A stretch of 64,000 nt of DNA, from NCBI GenBank assembly GCA_963810815.1, contig CAWEPB010000007.1, positions 124,001 through 188,000 of the forward strand, written 5' to 3'. The notes beneath the pieces were generated by a model that saw nothing but the letters and a program-made list of their open reading frames with translations, searched no databases and was not told the origin of the DNA. Positions 58,251 through 64,000 of this stretch are shown here, in pieces (position 1 is the first letter of the stretch; each line of letters begins with the position of its first letter). Origin of the DNA: CAVQWT01 sp963810815. Lineage in GTDB: Bacteria > Pseudomonadota > Gammaproteobacteria > Burkholderiales > Casimicrobiaceae. Made by a program: the position numbers and the translations under genes.

Positions 58251-58844
58251 ATGGCCATCGCGCTCGCCAGCGTCTGCGTCTACTGCGGCGCCCATCCGGG
58301 ACGCGATCCGGCGTACACGGCCGCCGCGGCGCTGCTGGGCCGAACGCTGGCCGAGCGCGGACTCGGCATCGTCTACGGCGGGGGGCGCGTCGGGCTGATG
58401 GGCGTGGTCGCCGATGCGGCGCTGGCCGCAGGCGGACGCGTCGTCGGGATCATCCCGCAGGCGCTGATGAAGAAGGAGCTCGCGCACGCGGGGCTGACCG
58501 AGCTGGTCGTCACGACGTCGATGCACGAGCGCAAGGCGCAGATGGCCGAGCGCGCCGACGCGTTCGTGGCGCTGCCCGGGGGCCTCGGAACCTTCGAGGA
58601 GCTGTTCGAGATCTGGACCTGGGGCCAGCTCGGCTGGCATCGCAAGCCCTGCGGTGTCATCAATGTCGCCGGCTTCTACGACGGGCTGATCGCGTTCCTC
58701 GACCACGCGGCCGACGCCGGTTTCGTCCGGCCGGTGCACCGCGGCATGCTGCTGGTAGACGACGATCCCGCACGGCTGCTCGATCGGTTCGCGCAGTACG
58801 AGGCCCCCGCGGTGCCGAAGTGGGTCGAGCGCGCGGAGACGTGA
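58251..58844 (+). CDS. LOG-family protein (nucleoside 5'-monophosphate phosphoribohydrolase-like)
   Basis: A 197-residue Rossmann-like protein with the LOG signature PGGLGTFEELFE and the preceding MHERKAQMAERAD. The N-terminal VCVYCGAHPG and YGGGRVGLMG form the nucleotide pocket. LOG enzymes release free cytokinin-type bases from riboside monophosphates, and many bacterial members clean up other nucleotides. It follows valS by 7 bases and may be read from the same transcript. Confidence 0.88.
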   Translation: MAIALASVCVYCGAHPGRDPAYTAAAALLGRTLAERGLGIVYGGGRVGLMGVVADAALAAGGRVVGIIPQALMKKELAHAGLTELVVTTSMHERKAQMAERADAFVALPGGLGTFEELFEIWTWGQLGWHRKPCGVINVAGFYDGLIAFLDHAADAGFVRPVHRGMLLVDDDPARLLDRFAQYEAPAVPKWVERAET

Positions 58845-58966
58845 AGGGTGCAGGCCTGCGCCGAGGCGGCGCGCATCCGTCGAACGGCCGATGGCGGTGC
58901 CCGACGGTTCGCGGCAACATGGCGCGACGCGGGTGTCGCGCTCGGGGCCCCACGAACCACGTTGAC

Positions 58967-60133
58967 CTAAATTCGACCTGACCCCGGGGTGGCGAGGTAG
59001 CCGGTGACTTCCTCGCGGTCGTGGTAGAGCTGCTTCAGCATCAGGGTGGCGGGGACGCGGGCGCGGCGCAGCGTGTCGTCGATCAGCGCGGCGCAGCGCA
59101 GGACCTCGGCGTGGCGCTTCTTCATCGGCAGCTTGAGGTTGAAGATCGCGCGGCGCGCGTCACCCTGCGCGATCCAGCGCGCGACCAGCGCGGCGATCTT
59201 CACCGGCTGCTCGGCGATGTCGCAGACCAGCCAGTCGACGGGCCGCTTCGGCACGTAGGTCAGGCCGTCGACCCGCAGGTGCGTGACCAGCGGATCATCG
59301 GCCACGGCGCCCTTGAGCGGACCGTTGTCGACCGCCGTCACCTTGAGCCCGCGCTCCGCGAGCTGCCACGTCCACCCTCCGGGCGCGGCCCCGAGATCGA
59401 CGGCCTTCATGCCCGGCCGCAGCAGCGTCGGCGCGTCGTCGCCCAGAAAGGTCAGGAACGCTTCGGCGAGCTTCAGCGTCGAGCGCGACGGCGCCCCGCG
59501 CGGCATGTGCAGCCGCGGGATGCCCTGCGGCCAGCGGCTGCGCCAGGGCGCCGCGCTGACGCCGACGTAGGCCGTGGCGCCGTCGGCGAACAGCACGTGC
59601 AGGGCGGGGTGGCGCGCCAGCTCCGCGTCGGTCGCGTCCTCGTCGACCTCGGCCATCGCGTCGACTTCCACCAACGCGCCGGCGAGCGGCATCTCGACGC
59701 CGCGGCACAGGCCCGAGAGCGACTTGCCCTCGTTGGTGTCGGGCATCTCGACCCGCAGTTCGCCGAACGCCGCGCCGCGCGCGACGCCGGGCCAGTCGCG
59801 CTCCCGCAGCCCGGCGATCGCCGCCGCGAGCGGCACGACGCGATCGGGTCGGCGCTTGCCCGGGGTGGCCGGATCGAACAGCGTGTGTGGGCCGGTGCCG
59901 AAGAACAGCGAGCGCACGAAGACGGGCGGCACGGCGACCAGCGCCGCGTGCAGACGGGAAGGGGTGCCGCCGGAAAGCGCCGCGGTGACGAACCCGCGGT
60001 CCGGCGGCGCGTCGACGACCAGCGTCGCGCCGGCGCGTGCGGCGAGCGCGGCAAGGTCGGCGGCGACCTCCGGCTCGAAGCCGGCGCGGCACTGCGCGAC
60101 CAGCGTCGCGGCGAATGGCGCGGCCGTGCCCAC
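58967..60133 (-). CDS. rlmM: 23S rRNA 2'-O-ribose methyltransferase RlmM
   Basis: A 388-residue methyltransferase that modifies C2498 of 23S rRNA. An N-terminal THUMP-like half is followed by a Rossmann domain with motif I DLGAAPGGWTW, the VDWLVCDIAEQP strand and catalytic-lysine segments FNLKLPMKKRH. The C terminus reaches TPGSGRI through GGGTCAGGTCGAATTTAG, a sequence unlike the family's normal ending, so the last few residues may come from an inserted intergenic element. Sixteen bases separate it from the helicase end as reconstructed. Confidence 0.88.
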   Translation of the reverse strand: MGTAAPFAATLVAQCRAGFEPEVAADLAALAARAGATLVVDAPPDRGFVTAALSGGTPSRLHAALVAVPPVFVRSLFFGTGPHTLFDPATPGKRRPDRVVPLAAAIAGLRERDWPGVARGAAFGELRVEMPDTNEGKSLSGLCRGVEMPLAGALVEVDAMAEVDEDATDAELARHPALHVLFADGATAYVGVSAAPWRSRWPQGIPRLHMPRGAPSRSTLKLAEAFLTFLGDDAPTLLRPGMKAVDLGAAPGGWTWQLAERGLKVTAVDNGPLKGAVADDPLVTHLRVDGLTYVPKRPVDWLVCDIAEQPVKIAALVARWIAQGDARRAIFNLKLPMKKRHAEVLRCAALIDDTLRRARVPATLMLKQLYHDREEVTGYLATPGSGRI

Positions 60134-60148
60134 CGCGGACCTCGCGGC

Positions 60149-61835
60149 TTACGCCTGCGCGGTCTCGGTCCGGTCGACGACCGGCGCCGCCGCCGGAGCG
60201 GCCTCGGTGCCGGCTTCGGCCGACATCGGAGCCGCGGTCTCGGCGGGCGCAGGCGGGCGGACTTCGGCGGCGGCGGGCGGAAGCGGATTCGCGCGCTTCG
60301 GCCGCCGGGGTCGCCGGCGGCCGGCGCATCAGCAGCGCCGGAACCGGCCGGTTGTGGCCGAAGCCGGGCCGCGCCGACGACCCGCCACGGGTCGCTGTAC
60401 CGGCCGGCGCACCGGCGGACTCCACTGCTGTGGCGGATTTCGCCGGCATCGGCTGGTCCGGATTGAGCGCGTACGCAGCCTCGCGTTCCTCGCGACGATC
60501 GCCGCGCGGCGGAAGCTCGTCTGCGCGGGGCGCAGCGGTGGGACGATCCGCGCCCGGAGCCGGGGCCGGGCGATCCGCGCGCGGCGCACGCGGGGCACGG
60601 GAGGCGCCCGGACCCGCACGACCGGCCGATTCGGCGCGGGCGCCGCGTTCGCGCGGCGAACGGCGCTCGGTGGCGGTCGAGGGATCGAAGCCGTCGGCGC
60701 TGACCACCGGAACCGACTTCTTGAGCAGCTTTTCGATTTCGTCGAGCAGTCGTTCCTCGTCGGGGGCGACGAAGGAGATGGCGAGCCCGGACGCGCCGGC
60801 GCGTCCGGTGCGTCCGATGCGGTGGATGTAGTCCTCGGGCACGTACGGCAGCTCGTAGTTGATGACCAGCGGCAGGTCGTCGATGTCGAGTCCGCGCGCG
60901 GCGACGTCGGTCGCGACCAGCACCTGCAGCTTGCCTTCCTTGAACGCGTCGAGCGCCTCCATCCGCGCGATCTGGCTCTTGTCGCCGTGGATCGACGACG
61001 CGGCCAGGCCATCGCGCTCGAGCTGGCGCGCGAGGCGCGAGGCGCCGTGCTTGGTGCGCATGAAGCACAGCACCTGGTTCAGGTTGCCGGACTTCACCAG
61101 GTGCACGAGCAGCGGGCGCTTGGCGTCCTGCGCGACCTTGTAGGCGCTCTGCGCGACCGTTTCGGCGGCGGTGTTGCGCTTGGCCACTTCGATCAGCTGC
61201 GGCTGGTTGAGCAGCTGGTCGGCGAGCTTCTTGATCTCGTTCGAGAACGTTGCCGAGAACAGCAGGTTCTGCCGCTTGGCGGTCACCGGCAGCAGCGCCA
61301 TGATCCGCTTGATGTCGGGAATGAAGCCCATGTCGAGCATGCGGTCGGCTTCGTCGAGCACGAACACCTCGACCTGCCCGAGGTAAACGCTCTTGTGTTC
61401 GACGTGGTCGAGCAGCCGCCCCGGAGTGGCGACGAGGATCTCGACGCCGGCGCGGACGATCTCGAGCTGCGCCTTGATGTCGACGCCGCCGTAGACGACG
61501 GTCGAGCGCAGCTTGGTGTGCCGGCCGTAGGTCTTGATCGCGTCCTCGACCTGGATCGCGAGTTCCCGGGTCGGGGTCAGGATCAGCGCGCGCACCGGGT
61601 GCCGCGCCGGCGACGGGCTCGAGTTGGCCAGCGGGGCCAGCTTCTGCAGGATCGGCAGCGCGAAACCGGCGGTCTTGCCGGTGCCGGTCTGGGCGCCGCC
61701 CATGACGTCGTGGCCGGCGAGAATGACGGGAATGGCCTGCGCCTGGATCGGCGTGGGCGTGGTGTAGCCGGCTTCTTCGACGGCCCGCAGCAATTCGGGC
61801 CGCAACCCGAGCTCGGCAAAGCTCGTAGCGTGCAA
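60149..61835 (-). CDS. DEAD-box RNA helicase, RhlE type, apparent frameshift near the 3' end
   Basis: About 562 residues. The Q motif TSFAELGLRPEL leads into AQTGTGKT (motif I), PTRELA, DEAD in VFVLDEADRML, SAT, and HRIGRTGRAG (motif VI). A low-complexity basic tail follows. RhlE helicases assist ribosome assembly and RNA turnover, especially in the cold. The TTG start at 61835 has AGGAG 7 bases upstream. Near 60260-60330 the sensible tail moves by one base into a frame ending RTETAQA and TAA at 60149; otherwise the frame would run on through rlmM in antisense. Confidence 0.82.
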
Positions 61836-62001
61836 GGGAGTACTCCTGTCGCGGCCCACCGCGTGACGCGGCTTCCGGTCCAGGCAGCGTGTGTCTGGAA
61901 ACAAGGCGAGGCGGGCGGGCGGGGCACCACCAGGGTGGCGACCACGGCCACGGAAACCCGCGCCGGGTTGGGCGGTGACCGGAACGGCCGCCCGAACCCT
62001 C

Positions 62002-62029
62002 ATTGTAGCCTAACTTGCGGATTTTACAA
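62002..62029 (-). promoter_or_regulatory. Promoter of the RhlE-type helicase gene
   Basis: Read on the minus strand, TTGTAA (62029-62024), a 16-base spacer and TACAAT (62007-62002). The leader would be about 160 bases, unusually long for this genome. The AT-rich stretch around 62020-62040 stands out from its surroundings. Confidence 0.6.
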
Positions 62030-62061
62030 AATTTTTGTGGCCGGAAGCGCCGAAAGGAGGC

Positions 62062-62067
62062 TATAAT
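62062..62067 (+). promoter_or_regulatory. -10 element of typA
   Basis: A perfect TATAAT in the helicase-typA divergent gap (322 bases from 61836 to 62157), giving a leader of about 85 bases. No good -35 is present at the ideal distance. Nothing else in this gap is recognisable as a gene. Confidence 0.5.
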
Positions 62068-62157
62068 TCCGGGTTTGGCGGCGCGGCCCTCCCGCGCTGC
62101 AGCAAACCCGGGGTGCCCCGTGTGTCGCCGGCGCGCCCTTCGAACCGGTAGCCACCC

Positions 62158-64000
<1,843 letters not shown>

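Noticed and set aside
62024..62040. AT-rich palindrome near the typA promoter as an origin or binding array
   Set aside because: It is a single short stretch explained by the helicase promoter. No DnaA boxes or repeats are nearby.

Overview
The window is about 69-70% GC, densely packed, and reads as a betaproteobacterial chromosome, probably Burkholderiales or a neighbouring order. Supporting signs are a DUF2970 protein, the dapA-bamC-(MBL)-purC block, the divergent ispB / rplU-rpmA pair, the divergent lptFG / pepA-holC pair, and betaproteobacterial-type short upstream regions. No phage, insertion sequence or CRISPR array is seen. The left edge cuts a glycosyltransferase-like gene and the right edge cuts typA a few codons before its end.

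Layout. 1-6.9 kb: end of a sugar-related locus, a YbbA/YbbP-type ABC exporter, truncated haemoglobin, TruC-type pseudouridine synthase and an RlmN-family radical SAM enzyme. 7-12.8 kb: an exported arylsulfatase on the minus strand and a B12-dependent ribonucleotide reductase. 13-16.7 kb: a four-gene Mla-type lipid transport operon behind a possible FNR promoter. 16.7-20.2 kb (minus): an exported hydrolase plus a NatAB-type ABC exporter. 20.3-22.5 kb: tryptophan dioxygenase and kynureninase. 23-25.6 kb: clpB with a textbook sigma-32 promoter. 25.7-31 kb: a periplasmic protein, an orphan Fur-type promoter, a methyltransferase, dapA, bamC, an MBL-fold hydrolase and purC. 31-36.3 kb: a DUF7931-like protein, a RoxA-type oxygenase, slyD and mutS. 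36.5-39.8 kb: hutH-hutU. 40-43.5 kb: an IPTL-CTERM-like surface protein, tRNA-Pro(CGG), ispB and rplU-rpmA. 43.6-47.9 kb: lptG-lptF, pepA and holC. 47.9-54.5 kb: a metal-homeostasis block made of a repeat protein, a Zur/Fur regulator, a MacB-like ABC pair, a DUF3299 protein, a 113-bp tandem repeat, and feoAB behind a Fur box. 54.6-64 kb: an alpha/beta hydrolase, valS, a LOG protein, rlmM, a RhlE-type helicase and typA.

Two themes stand out. First, the stretch between holC and valS, which are adjacent in E. coli, holds a compact zinc/iron block with an unusual histidine-rich permease and an unexplained 3.7-copy 113-bp repeat. Second, four otherwise well-conserved genes (the hydrolase upstream of natA, mutS twice, the IPTL-CTERM protein and the RhlE helicase) each switch reading frame at one-base indels. 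This pattern fits residual assembly errors at least as well as gene decay, and it should be settled before any of these genes is called a pseudogene or a fusion.
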